50,762 nucleotides of DNA from RGIG6919 sp045531905. GTDB lineage: Bacteria > Bacillota > Clostridia > Lachnospirales > Lachnospiraceae. Made by a program: the position numbers and the translations under genes. Below the pieces are notes generated by a model. That model did not search any database and was not told where the DNA came from. It was given only the letters and a program-made list of their open reading frames with translations. The stretch lies in assembly GCA_045531905.1 (NCBI GenBank), contig JAZSEY010000022.1:1-50762 (forward strand), given 5' to 3'. Of this stretch, positions 33,839-42,744 are shown one piece after another. How positions within the stretch are numbered: the stretch's first letter is position 1; each line of letters begins with the position of its first letter.

Positions 33839-36304
33839 ATGAAAAAACTAACATGTATAATCATAAGTTTTTGCCTTGTCTTACAGTTTTTTGTGGGAAT
33901 TGCGCCAAAGGTACAGGCTGAAACGAATGGCACGCTTACTGTAGTGCAGTATTTGAGCGGAAAAGAGAGGACGGAGAATTCGTATGATGTTGAGGATGAA
34001 GTGGTTATGACTGCAACGGCTACTTCTTCGATTGCAGATGCGGAAATTACCGGCACGTGGGAAGAATATAATTGGACTACACAGCAATATGAATTCTATG
34101 CGGATTACGGTGAGTTCGAAGATATCGGACCTATAAAAGGAATGGGAATAGAAAAATTTCGGCTTACAATTACGGATAGTGTCAGTACGGTGTATTGTTA
34201 CTTTACGTTGCTGCCAAAGGACTCGTTGGATGTTGAACGAAGCATAAATGGGAAAAGTGTGTGTCATACGCAGACAACTGTGGGAACCAACTTGACACTT
34301 TTAGTAGAAGCAGAGACATCTTTAGAAGAAAATGTCAGCTATGAATGGTATCAGTACGCTGAAACTGGTGATATTAAATTAAATAATACCAGTAATTTGT
34401 ATACTGTTACAAAAGGGACAGGAAATGAAAAATATTATTGTGTTGTAAGTGATGGAAATGTTACTGAACAGATTTGGTTTTATTTGATGCCGGAAACTGT
34501 AAGTCCAATAGCCGGACTGATTAACGGTGTAGAACAATATAGTATCTATTGTGATGAAGAAACGGAATTGACTTTGTCAGTGGGAGAAAATCGAGCATTT
34601 CTTTCTGATGAATTAACGTATCAATGGTATCACTACAATGGAGAACGTACTGTACAACGGGATTTGGAGTGTACAGAAAACTCTTTGGTAGTGAAACGCA
34701 CAGAGAATAAGGAAATATATGTGTGTTGTGTAAGCGATGGTTCTGATGTTATTAGTGTGGATTTTACATTGTATGAGGTAGGTTATGAGGAAATTCCGGA
34801 TGGTTTGCAGTATAGGGGTAATCCTGATACCGGTTGCATGACGATTACTGGTTACACCGGAACAGATAGTAGCCTAGTTCTGCCAAGTCAGATACAAGGC
34901 ATGCCTGTTACCACGATTGCAGCTTCCGCATTTAAGGAGTGTACTTCGCTTACCAATATTGTATTGCCAAAGAAACTCACAACAATTGGCGAGTCTGCAT
35001 TTTCAGGTTGTACAGGGCTTACTTCGCTTTCTTTGCCGTCATCAGTGACCAGTATTGGAAAATCGGCATTTTCTGGATGTTCTAATTTACAACAAATAAA
35101 TCTCCCTGAAGGTGTTGTTGAAATTGAAAGTAATACATTTTTAGACTGCGCTAGTTTAAAGGGCATTCATATACCTGCCTCTGTAAAGGAAATAGGTTTA
35201 TATGCGTTTTCTGGTTGTGCTGGACTTAAAAGTATTACTGTGGCTGAAGGGAATACCGTATATGATAGCAGAAATAATTGTAATGCGATTGTTGTGACGT
35301 CGACAAATACATTGTTTAGAGGATGTGAGACAACCGTTATTCCGGCTACTGTAACCGCGATTGGCGGCTTGGCGTATCAAGACTGTGCTGGATTGGTCAG
35401 TATTGTTATACCAGAAAATATAAAGAAGGTTGGAATTTATGCATTTACAGGTTGTACTAATTTGACCAGTATAACCTTTCCAGCTGGTTTAGAAGCAAAT
35501 GAAGATGCAAATGCTCCATTTGATTATACTTGCACTAGTTTGAAAGAGATTGTTGTATATATGGCATCTTATGCACATAGTATGGTTCCGATTTGGTTGT
35601 ATTTTGATTATCCAAATTATGCTGGTGAGATTAAGGTGTTAGGTGAATGTAAAGAACATGTATATGGTGATTGGGTTGTGACAAAAGAAGCTACAGATAA
35701 AGAAAAAGGCGAGAAAGTTAGGGTTTGCATTTGGTGTGGTCACCAAGAGGTTGAGGAAATTCCAGCTGTGACAGTTGCAGTGGAAAAGATTAAAATTGCA
35801 GGTGTTTCTAAAACCATTTCAGCGGGCAAAAAGATTGCACTGACAGCAACGGTAACTCCGAAAAATGCCACAAATACAAATGTAAAATGGACAAGTAGCA
35901 ATAAGAAATATGCAACAGTTTCTAGCAAGGGTGTGGTAACCACAAAAAAGGCTGGTGCAGGAAAGACGGTAACAATTACAGCAAAAGCAAAAGATGGCAG
36001 TGGAGTAGTGGCTACTTATAAAATCAGAATTGTGAAACACGCCGTAAAAAGTATCAAAATCAAGGCGGCATCAAAGACCTTAAAGGTTGGCAAAAAACTA
36101 TCATTAAAAACCATAATCAAGACAACTGGTAAGACTGCTAACAAGAAGGTAATATGGACATCCAGCAATAAAAAGTATGCAACCGTAAATAGCAAAGGAG
36201 TTGTTACTGCAAAGAAAGCTGGAAAGGGTAAAAAAGTTACGATAACGGTTACTACAACAGATGGAACCAATAAAAAAGCAAAAATTACAATAAGGATAAA
36301 ATAA
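33839..36304 (+). CDS. Secreted LRR protein with Ig-like and Big_2-type repeats
   Basis: The 821-residue protein has a signal peptide (IIISFCLVLQFFVGIAPKVQA). Residues about 25-310 hold three beta-sandwich, Ig-like repeats with WYQY / YYCVVSDG patterns. LRR_5 repeats occupy about 340-570 (e.g. LTNIVLPKKLTTIGESAFSG). A CIWCG ribbon-like module follows (about 600-640), and two bacterial Ig-like Big_2 repeats close the protein (VKWTSSNKKYATVSSKGVVT, then VIWTSSNKKYATVNSKGVVT). ATG 33839 has AAAGGGGA upstream. It is 14 bp before the next gene, so they share a transcript. No anchoring motif is seen. Confidence 0.88.
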   Translation: MKKLTCIIISFCLVLQFFVGIAPKVQAETNGTLTVVQYLSGKERTENSYDVEDEVVMTATATSSIADAEITGTWEEYNWTTQQYEFYADYGEFEDIGPIKGMGIEKFRLTITDSVSTVYCYFTLLPKDSLDVERSINGKSVCHTQTTVGTNLTLLVEAETSLEENVSYEWYQYAETGDIKLNNTSNLYTVTKGTGNEKYYCVVSDGNVTEQIWFYLMPETVSPIAGLINGVEQYSIYCDEETELTLSVGENRAFLSDELTYQWYHYNGERTVQRDLECTENSLVVKRTENKEIYVCCVSDGSDVISVDFTLYEVGYEEIPDGLQYRGNPDTGCMTITGYTGTDSSLVLPSQIQGMPVTTIAASAFKECTSLTNIVLPKKLTTIGESAFSGCTGLTSLSLPSSVTSIGKSAFSGCSNLQQINLPEGVVEIESNTFLDCASLKGIHIPASVKEIGLYAFSGCAGLKSITVAEGNTVYDSRNNCNAIVVTSTNTLFRGCETTVIPATVTAIGGLAYQDCAGLVSIVIPENIKKVGIYAFTGCTNLTSITFPAGLEANEDANAPFDYTCTSLKEIVVYMASYAHSMVPIWLYFDYPNYAGEIKVLGECKEHVYGDWVVTKEATDKEKGEKVRVCIWCGHQEVEEIPAVTVAVEKIKIAGVSKTISAGKKIALTATVTPKNATNTNVKWTSSNKKYATVSSKGVVTTKKAGAGKTVTITAKAKDGSGVVATYKIRIVKHAVKSIKIKAASKTLKVGKKLSLKTIIKTTGKTANKKVIWTSSNKKYATVNSKGVVTAKKAGKGKKVTITVTTTDGTNKKAKITIRIK

Positions 36305-36318
36305 CAGGAGGACAAGCG

Positions 36319-38157
36319 ATGAGAAAGAAAGAATTTAAGACACGAATTGCGGCCTTTGCTTTGGCTACAGCTATGGCATGTAGTGCGTTTGCAACAGTGC
36401 CTGCAGTTGAGGTACAGGCGGCACAGGATGTGACGAATGTGGTATCACAGGACACAGATGTATCAGAGTATGTGATTTCTGATGCAAGAGGCTTCAAAGA
36501 GTTTGTAAATCTGGTAAACAATGGTAATAGTTTTTCTGGAAGAGTGGTAAAACTGGCAAATGATATTGTGTTTGATGGTTTACCAGGAAACTATACCTCG
36601 ATTTGGGGATTTTGTGGTACCTTTGACGGATGTGGGCATAGTATTTCCGGCATTTATCAGACAGAAGGTTCTGGTCTGTTTAGTAGTATTGGTAGTGCGG
36701 CAGTGGTTAAAAATGTCACTGTTAAAAGTTCAACCTTTGATGTTTTAGAGAAATATGATTATATGGGAGCAATCGTTGGTTGCACGTATGGTGGTACGAT
36801 TCAGAATTGTCACACGAATAATGTAACTATAAAAGCTACAGGAGTATATTATGTTGGAGGTATTGTGGGCGGTCAGGATGGAGCCAGCACGGTTAAAAAT
36901 TGTACAGTGGTAGGTGGTACGGTAACTGCTAACAAAGTAGGATATCCTATTGGCGGTGCAGTTGGTGGTATAGTTGGTGGCGCTTCTTATATTTACAACT
37001 GTAGTAATTCGGCAAGTGTTACCTGCACAGCTGCTAGTAGCGAGTGTTGTGTAGGTGGTGTAGCAGGATGGGTAAATAGAATGCAAAACAGTTTTAATAC
37101 GGGCGCAGTGTCTGGTGCAGTAAGCTCTTCATATAATGATATATATGTCGGTGGTATTGCAGGTAAAACTTCTGACGTAGTAGCCAACTGTTATTGTCTT
37201 GATACATCAGCTGAGACTTCTTTTGGAAAGGCAGAACGTCCAAATGACACAAATAAAGTCTATGCCGCTTCCTATATGTCATCAGACGCATTTGTGGCAC
37301 AGTTAAATGCTAACAGAGGAAGTAATGCTGATTGGTTCTTATGGGAGAAGAGAAGTGATTCTGTATACCCGCTTCCTGTAAAGGGAATCAGCTTTGCAAA
37401 TTGTGTGGCTGCATTGGCAACCAATACAGTTGCTTATAACGGTAGTGAGCAGAAGCCGGCAGTGTTAGTTACATATAATGGTCAGTCATTGGTGGAAGGT
37501 ACAGACTATACGGTGACTTACGCAAACAACATCAATGTAGGTACCGGTTCTGTAATTGTAGCTGGTGAAAACATGTATATGGGTGCCACTACCTTGAACT
37601 TCACCATTACAAAAGGTACACCAGAACTTTCTTATACAAAGTCATATAAAAAGACATATGGAGATAGTAGTTTCGATTTAGACGCATGGATTACAAATGG
37701 AGCTGATAATCCTATTACGTATAAGAGTTCTAGCCCTAAGACAGTATTTGTAAATGAGAAATATGGTGATATAATTCTTTATAAGCCAGGTAAAGCAACC
37801 ATTTCAGTTATCTTAGCTGAAACAGATAACTACTTTGGCAAAACCTTTAAGATTACCATTACTGTTAAGCCTAAGAAGCCAAGTATTTACTTGTCATCTA
37901 AGAAGAGACAGCTAATTATGAAATGGTATCGTGATGCCAATGTAACAGGTTATGAATTACAGTATTCTACTGACAAGTCATTTAAAAAGTCAGTGAAGAA
38001 GGTTAACATCAAGAAGAATAAGACAATCAAGAAGACTGTGAAGGGCTTAAAGAAGGGCAAAAAGTATTATGTAAGAATACGTTCTTATAAGACTGTAAGT
38101 GGTAAGAAGATTTATTCATCATGGTCATCAAAGAAATCAATTAAGATTAAGAAATAA
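36319..38157 (+). CDS. Secreted GLUG-repeat beta-helix protein with YDG-like and Fn3-like modules
   Basis: The 612-residue protein has a signal peptide (IAAFALATAMACSAFATVPAV). The N-terminal half is a run of GLUG-like repeats (YYVGGIVGGQDGASTVKNC, YVGGIAGKTSDVVANCYC), typical of secreted right-handed beta-solenoids. Next come a YDG/MBG-like repeat (VAYNGSEQKPAVLVTYNG), a second sandwich domain (SYKKTYGDSSFDLDAWI) and a lysine-rich Fn3-like end nearly identical in layout to that of the giant LRR protein (VTGYELQYS). ACAGGAGG precedes ATG 36319. The role is probably adhesive; no enzyme domain is seen. Confidence 0.85.
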   Translation: MRKKEFKTRIAAFALATAMACSAFATVPAVEVQAAQDVTNVVSQDTDVSEYVISDARGFKEFVNLVNNGNSFSGRVVKLANDIVFDGLPGNYTSIWGFCGTFDGCGHSISGIYQTEGSGLFSSIGSAAVVKNVTVKSSTFDVLEKYDYMGAIVGCTYGGTIQNCHTNNVTIKATGVYYVGGIVGGQDGASTVKNCTVVGGTVTANKVGYPIGGAVGGIVGGASYIYNCSNSASVTCTAASSECCVGGVAGWVNRMQNSFNTGAVSGAVSSSYNDIYVGGIAGKTSDVVANCYCLDTSAETSFGKAERPNDTNKVYAASYMSSDAFVAQLNANRGSNADWFLWEKRSDSVYPLPVKGISFANCVAALATNTVAYNGSEQKPAVLVTYNGQSLVEGTDYTVTYANNINVGTGSVIVAGENMYMGATTLNFTITKGTPELSYTKSYKKTYGDSSFDLDAWITNGADNPITYKSSSPKTVFVNEKYGDIILYKPGKATISVILAETDNYFGKTFKITITVKPKKPSIYLSSKKRQLIMKWYRDANVTGYELQYSTDKSFKKSVKKVNIKKNKTIKKTVKGLKKGKKYYVRIRSYKTVSGKKIYSSWSSKKSIKIKK

Positions 38158-38169
38158 CAAGGAAACAGA

Positions 38170-38203
38170 GACCTCGGGCACGTTGTGGTCCGAGGTCATT
38201 TTA
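38170..38203 (+). terminator. Terminator after the GLUG-repeat gene
   Basis: GACCTCGG (38170-38177) pairs with CCGAGGTC (38190-38197), followed by ATTTTATG. Confidence 0.75.
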
Positions 38204-38228
38204 TGATTTGGTATGAGGAGTATGTGTT

Positions 38229-40406
38229 ATGAATGAAGAAATGCAAGAATCAACAGAAGAAACAGTGGAAACTGTGACTGAAAAACGAGGGATAGACAAG
38301 AGAATTATAGCCGTCATAGCCGTGGTGGCTGTAGTTGCCATTTTATGGATTGGCAATCTGGTTTATCATAGCAAAAATAGAAGTATGAATGAAGCGGTAG
38401 AAGCGTTGCAAAACGGGGCTATTGAATATGCAACAGAGGGAAATGGGAAAGCATTGTTGGATGTGTTCTTGCCAGGGAAGGTGCAGAAAGTGTTGACTGG
38501 TGAACAAAAGCAATATTATTTAGCAGCGGCAGATGCTTTGCGTCAGATGGCGAATTTTCAGGCAAAAGGAATTGTTGAATTAAAGACCTATAGTGAGGGC
38601 TTTCAAACTGCATTGAAAGAGAGAATAAAACTGGAGTTTGGTGATTTATATCAACATGTAAAATTGGATTCCCTACAAGTGCTGGAAATGGAGTGGCAAT
38701 ATCAAGGTGCCAAACTGTCTTCCGTATTGGTTGGATATCGGTATCAGAATGGCTGGTATTTGTTACCGCAAATATATGATGATGTGTGCGAAGTATTGGT
38801 CAATCAGGACGCAGAGATGGCAAAGGCAATTGCTACGGCTTTGCAGGTGAGTTTAGGAAATGAGACCGTTTATAATGCATTTATACCATATGAGAATATG
38901 GTGATTACTATGAACCATGAGTTTCAATATTTGCCTCAGGTGGTGCGGGATGAGTTTTTGGCACGGCTTGGACAGGAACTTCCAACAGTGGCTTATACCA
39001 GATATGCGACAGATGGATTTGCATTTCGAGTGATGGGCGGCAGTGTAGAAGTGTTCGTGGCAGATGCAAACAATAGACAGGAGTGGCAATTGTATCCAAG
39101 TAGTCAGACAGACCGCACAAGATATCTTGCAGGAGAGAATGAAACGGAGCAACCGGCTATTGTATACGAGAATTGCCTTATGCAATTGATTTGTGAACAG
39201 TCACCGCTTCTTGGATATTGGCAGAGTGAGAGAGCAGGAATGTATATTGGTTATTCTTCCAGTGGTGGTACGGAAGGCTTGACTGTGTATTTGCAGGTGA
39301 ATGGCAGCGGTCTTGAAATATTGAATCCTAGAGGTAATTATGAAGTAACATGGGAAAATGGTAATCTTAGTTATATGGAAGTGGCACCATATAAGATGGT
39401 GAATACATATACACAGTATGTCATTGATTCACAGTCGGATGGAACTATTGTATTGCATGAATGTATCTTTAGTCGTGAAACTAATACAGTAGAAACTACG
39501 AATGCCTATACGTTTGTTGCCAGTCAGGTTGGTCGGGATATTCATGCAAAGTTGGAAGGTAATTGGTATCGAGTATATGATTTTGAAGAATTGAATGCGG
39601 ACAAACTAATGACTATGCAGTATCATGAGGCTTGTGGTTTGGTGCATTCCCAGGACACCCATGCAACTTGCACTTATAAAGACAAGCCTATGATTGTTTT
39701 GTATGATGGAGTAGAGATAATTCATTATGTAACACCAGCAAAGGATTTGTATGTGGAAGAACAGATGCAGATTTGTTACGGTGGCGATTGGTATCGTTTA
39801 GAAGGCGAAAATCAAATCTGTGCAGATACTTACTGGAATGGTGGTGGCGGTGGCACTGGTAGCTACTATTATCGTGAAGGTTCGGAGGAAGCCCAAAGGG
39901 CGATGATAAGAAGTGCTTTTGAGAATTATATTCGAAATCAACAGATTTCTTATGATTGCTGTAATTTTGTTGATATTGACGGAGACAATCTGCCAGAGCT
40001 AGTTTGCCAGATTGTTGATGAACAGTTTGTGTTAAAGTATCATAATGGTTCTGTTCAAATTGTCAGATCCAATTGGGGCATGGCGTTTCTTTCTTATAAA
40101 GCAGGCACTGGTGAAATCTTGTTTTCTGGAATGAATGGTAGTTGTTCACACCATGACTATTATGAATTTGACGGAGAGGCATTTGTATATGCCGGTGGCG
40201 CTTATATTACAGAATCGTGGGATGTTATGGGGGAATATAATTATTACGTTTCTTATGAAGAGAACCCTGCTGCCACAGAACCGGTAGATAAAGGCAGTTA
40301 TGATACGTTTGTAGATTCCTTTGGTAAATACGAGAATACTGTGAGCTGTGAATACACGAATCTATATGAGGCGTTCCAGGCGTATTATAATGCTGCAGAA
40401 GATTAA
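38229..40406 (+). CDS. Membrane-anchored extracytoplasmic protein of unknown function
   Basis: I do not recognise this 725-residue protein. It has an acidic Glu/Thr-rich start, one membrane segment (IIAVIAVVAVVAILWIGNLVY, about residues 26-46) and a long extracytoplasmic part. Residues about 50-260 resemble a domain found in clostridial membrane proteins with DUF names. Near the C-terminus, NFVDIDGDNLPELVCQI (about 576-592) looks like a Ca-binding FG-GAP/VCBS-type turn. YYxYxE and Trp/Tyr-rich stretches suggest a beta-rich structure. The codon use is similar to the surrounding genes. It starts 72 bp after the GLUG gene, behind a terminator, and ends 62 bp before queA. Confidence 0.7.
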   Translation: MNEEMQESTEETVETVTEKRGIDKRIIAVIAVVAVVAILWIGNLVYHSKNRSMNEAVEALQNGAIEYATEGNGKALLDVFLPGKVQKVLTGEQKQYYLAAADALRQMANFQAKGIVELKTYSEGFQTALKERIKLEFGDLYQHVKLDSLQVLEMEWQYQGAKLSSVLVGYRYQNGWYLLPQIYDDVCEVLVNQDAEMAKAIATALQVSLGNETVYNAFIPYENMVITMNHEFQYLPQVVRDEFLARLGQELPTVAYTRYATDGFAFRVMGGSVEVFVADANNRQEWQLYPSSQTDRTRYLAGENETEQPAIVYENCLMQLICEQSPLLGYWQSERAGMYIGYSSSGGTEGLTVYLQVNGSGLEILNPRGNYEVTWENGNLSYMEVAPYKMVNTYTQYVIDSQSDGTIVLHECIFSRETNTVETTNAYTFVASQVGRDIHAKLEGNWYRVYDFEELNADKLMTMQYHEACGLVHSQDTHATCTYKDKPMIVLYDGVEIIHYVTPAKDLYVEEQMQICYGGDWYRLEGENQICADTYWNGGGGGTGSYYYREGSEEAQRAMIRSAFENYIRNQQISYDCCNFVDIDGDNLPELVCQIVDEQFVLKYHNGSVQIVRSNWGMAFLSYKAGTGEILFSGMNGSCSHHDYYEFDGEAFVYAGGAYITESWDVMGEYNYYVSYEENPAATEPVDKGSYDTFVDSFGKYENTVSCEYTNLYEAFQAYYNAAED

Positions 40407-40468
40407 ATGCTTGCACAAACCTGTAAAACATGGCATTATCTTACATAGGTTTTATGGAGGTTAAGAGA

Positions 40469-41494
40469 ATGCAGTTATCAGATTTTTACTATGATTTACC
40501 AGAGGAATTGATTGCCCAGGATCCGCTTGTGAAAAGGGACAGTTCCAGATTTATGATATTAAATAAAGAGACAGGTGAGATTGCGCATAGACATTTTCAT
40601 GACGTAGTAGAATACCTGCGTCCGGGGGATTGCCTCGTGGTAAATAACACGAGGGTAATTCCTGCCCGTTTGATGGGGGTAAAGGAAGATACTGGAGCTT
40701 CCATTGAGGTGTTATTGTTAAAACGACATGAAGAAAAAGTATGGGAGACTTTGGTGAAGCCGGGAAAGAAGATGAAGCCTGGCGCCAGAGTATCCTTTGG
40801 TGACGGATTGTTAGTAGGCGAAGTCATTGATATTGTAGAAGAAGGCAATCGACTGATTCGTTTTGAGTATGACGGCATTTGGGAAGAGTTGCTAGACAAA
40901 CTGGGACAGATGCCACTTCCACCATATATCACACATAAGTTGGAGGATAAGAACCGTTATCAGACAGTATATGCCGAGCATGATGGTTCCGCAGCTGCGC
41001 CTACAGCCGGACTGCATTTTACCAATGAGTTATTGGAACAGGTTGAAACCATGGGTGTAAAGATTGCCAGAGTGACATTGCATGTAGGTTTGGGTACTTT
41101 TAGACCAGTGAAGGTGGATAATATTTTAGAGCATCACATGCATTCTGAGTTTTATCAGATGGATGAAGAGGCTGCGAATATTATTAATGAGACAAAGAAA
41201 AACGGTGGCAGAGTTATTTCCGTTGGTACCACTAGCACAAGAACTTTGGAAACCATTGCAGATGAAAATGGTTTTGTTCGTCCTTGCAGTGGTTGGACGG
41301 AGATATTTATCTATCCGGGTTATCAATTCAAAGTGGTAGATGCGCTGATTACGAATTTTCATTTGCCGGAGTCTACTCTTTTAATGCTGGTATCAGCGTT
41401 GTCCAGTAGAGAAATCATTTTAAATGCTTATGAAGAGGCAGTGAAAGAACGCTATCGTTTCTTCTCCTTTGGAGATGCAATGTTTATCCAATAG
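40469..41494 (+). CDS. queA: S-adenosylmethionine:tRNA ribosyltransferase-isomerase
   Basis: QueA transfers the ribosyl part of SAM to 7-aminomethyl-7-deazaguanine at tRNA wobble position 34, making epoxyqueuosine. The 341-residue protein has the family opening LSDFYYDLPEELIAQDPL, the central DGSAAAPTAGLHFT, HVGLGTFRPV, and TSTRTLE/NFHLPESTLLMLV near the end. GGAGG is 8 bases before ATG 40469. No tgt or queC-F genes are adjacent. The stop TAG overlaps the ribosome binding site of the next gene. Confidence 0.95.
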   Translation: MQLSDFYYDLPEELIAQDPLVKRDSSRFMILNKETGEIAHRHFHDVVEYLRPGDCLVVNNTRVIPARLMGVKEDTGASIEVLLLKRHEEKVWETLVKPGKKMKPGARVSFGDGLLVGEVIDIVEEGNRLIRFEYDGIWEELLDKLGQMPLPPYITHKLEDKNRYQTVYAEHDGSAAAPTAGLHFTNELLEQVETMGVKIARVTLHVGLGTFRPVKVDNILEHHMHSEFYQMDEEAANIINETKKNGGRVISVGTTSTRTLETIADENGFVRPCSGWTEIFIYPGYQFKVVDALITNFHLPESTLLMLVSALSSREIILNAYEEAVKERYRFFSFGDAMFIQ

Positions 41495-41505
41495 GAGGGC
41501 ATATA

Positions 41506-42567
41506 TTGAGGAAAAATAAGTATATATGGATAGTTGTTTTGTGTATGGCCTTCATCATGATCCCAGACAAAACTGTATGTGGTAAGGAAGATGCATATAT
41601 AGGAGTATATGAGCCAGACGAGAAAAAGGAAGATGAAACAATACTGATAACCATTAGTGCAGTGGGTGATTGCACATTAGGGGTAGATTATCGGTTTAGA
41701 CCGACCTTTCATCAGTTCTATAAAAAGTATGGGGCATCATACTTTTTTAAAAAAGTAAAGCCGGTTTTGGAAAATGATGATATTACCATAGCTAACTTAG
41801 AAGGTGCTTTAACTTCCTATAACTATCCTGTAGAAAAATCATATAACTACAAAGGGCCAAAGAAATATGCCAATATTTTGAAAAAGTCTTCTGTAGAAGT
41901 GGTGACATTAGCCAATAATCACACAAAGGATTATGGAGAAAACGGCTTTGAAGATACAAAAAGTGCGTTAAAAGATGCAGGTGTAAAGTACTGTTATAAG
42001 TCAACGATTGCATATAAGAAGATTAGTGGTATTAAGGTTGCATTTATTGGTTGGAATGCTCTAGAAGGTGTAACGGCGAAGCAAATTCAAGATAGTTTAA
42101 AGATTGCGAAGAAAAAAGGAGCTGTTATCCGGATTGTCAGTTTTCATTGGGGCAAAATGTATGAATCTACACCCAATGCAAAGCAGAAGTGGTTAGGTCA
42201 CATGGCTGTGGATTATGGTGCGGATTTGGTGATAGGACATCATGCACATATCTTACAAAGTATAGAAAAGTATAAAAATACATATATCGTATATGGTCTT
42301 GGAAACTTTGTTTACGGAGGCAGTGCAAATCCAAAAGATAAGGATACCATGATATTTCAGCAGACTTTTTATGTGAAATCAGGAAAAAAACTGGATGTCA
42401 ATGAGGTCAAAGTGATTCCCTGTGTACAGACAACAGATAGTCAGAGTCGACCGTTTCAACCAAAGATATTAAAAGGTTCTGCGAAACAGAGAGTAATTGA
42501 TAAGTTAAATAAATTGAGTAAAAATTATCATGTAAAGATTGATAAGGATGGCTATATTTACGATTAG
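41506..42567 (+). CDS. CapA-family protein (metallophosphoesterase-like, secreted)
   Basis: The 353-residue protein carries an N-terminal hydrophobic segment (YIWIVVLCMAFIMIP) and the CapA/PgsA-type calcineurin-like fold. Motifs in order are GDCTLG, NLEGAL, TLANNH, SFHWG and GHHAHILQ, the His/Asp residues expected to bind metal. CapA proteins are named from capsular poly-gamma-glutamate synthesis, but stand-alone copies without capB/capC, as here, have no settled role. TTG 41506 is the start, 7 bases after AGGAGG (41493-41498). It is probably co-transcribed with queA, with no obvious functional link. Confidence 0.85.
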   Translation: MRKNKYIWIVVLCMAFIMIPDKTVCGKEDAYIGVYEPDEKKEDETILITISAVGDCTLGVDYRFRPTFHQFYKKYGASYFFKKVKPVLENDDITIANLEGALTSYNYPVEKSYNYKGPKKYANILKKSSVEVVTLANNHTKDYGENGFEDTKSALKDAGVKYCYKSTIAYKKISGIKVAFIGWNALEGVTAKQIQDSLKIAKKKGAVIRIVSFHWGKMYESTPNAKQKWLGHMAVDYGADLVIGHHAHILQSIEKYKNTYIVYGLGNFVYGGSANPKDKDTMIFQQTFYVKSGKKLDVNEVKVIPCVQTTDSQSRPFQPKILKGSAKQRVIDKLNKLSKNYHVKIDKDGYIYD

Positions 42568-42598
42568 GAAGGATAAGAATGCTTGTCCTTCTTTTTTT
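42568..42598 (+). terminator. Terminator after the CapA-family gene
   Basis: A 10-bp stem, GAAGGATAAG with CTTGTCCTTC, loop AATG, followed by seven T. Confidence 0.9.
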
Positions 42599-42609
42599 AC
42601 TAAAAAGGG

Positions 42610-42626
42610 TTGTGCAAAATGCACAA
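42610..42626. promoter_or_regulatory. 17-bp dyad upstream of the diguanylate cyclase promoter
   Basis: TTGTGCA-AAA-TGCACAA is a perfect 7-bp inverted repeat 25 bp before the -35 box; a candidate activator site. Confidence 0.4.
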
Positions 42627-42640
42627 TAATTTGTTGGAAT

Positions 42641-42680
42641 TTCTACACTAGTTGACAAAACTCCGATATAAGTGTAGAAT
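42641..42680 (+). promoter_or_regulatory. Promoter of the diguanylate cyclase inside a 9-bp dyad
   Basis: TTGACA (42652-42657), 17-bp spacer, TAGAAT (42675-42680). It is bracketed by TTCTACACT (42641-42649) and AGTGTAGAA (42671-42679), a perfect inverted repeat whose right half covers the -10. This placement suits a repressor. Confidence 0.7.
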
Positions 42681-42744
42681 GTCAATGTGTGTGTGCTTAA
42701 ATATTAAGTTAATAAACACACTGATTATATGAGGGAGGATGCAC

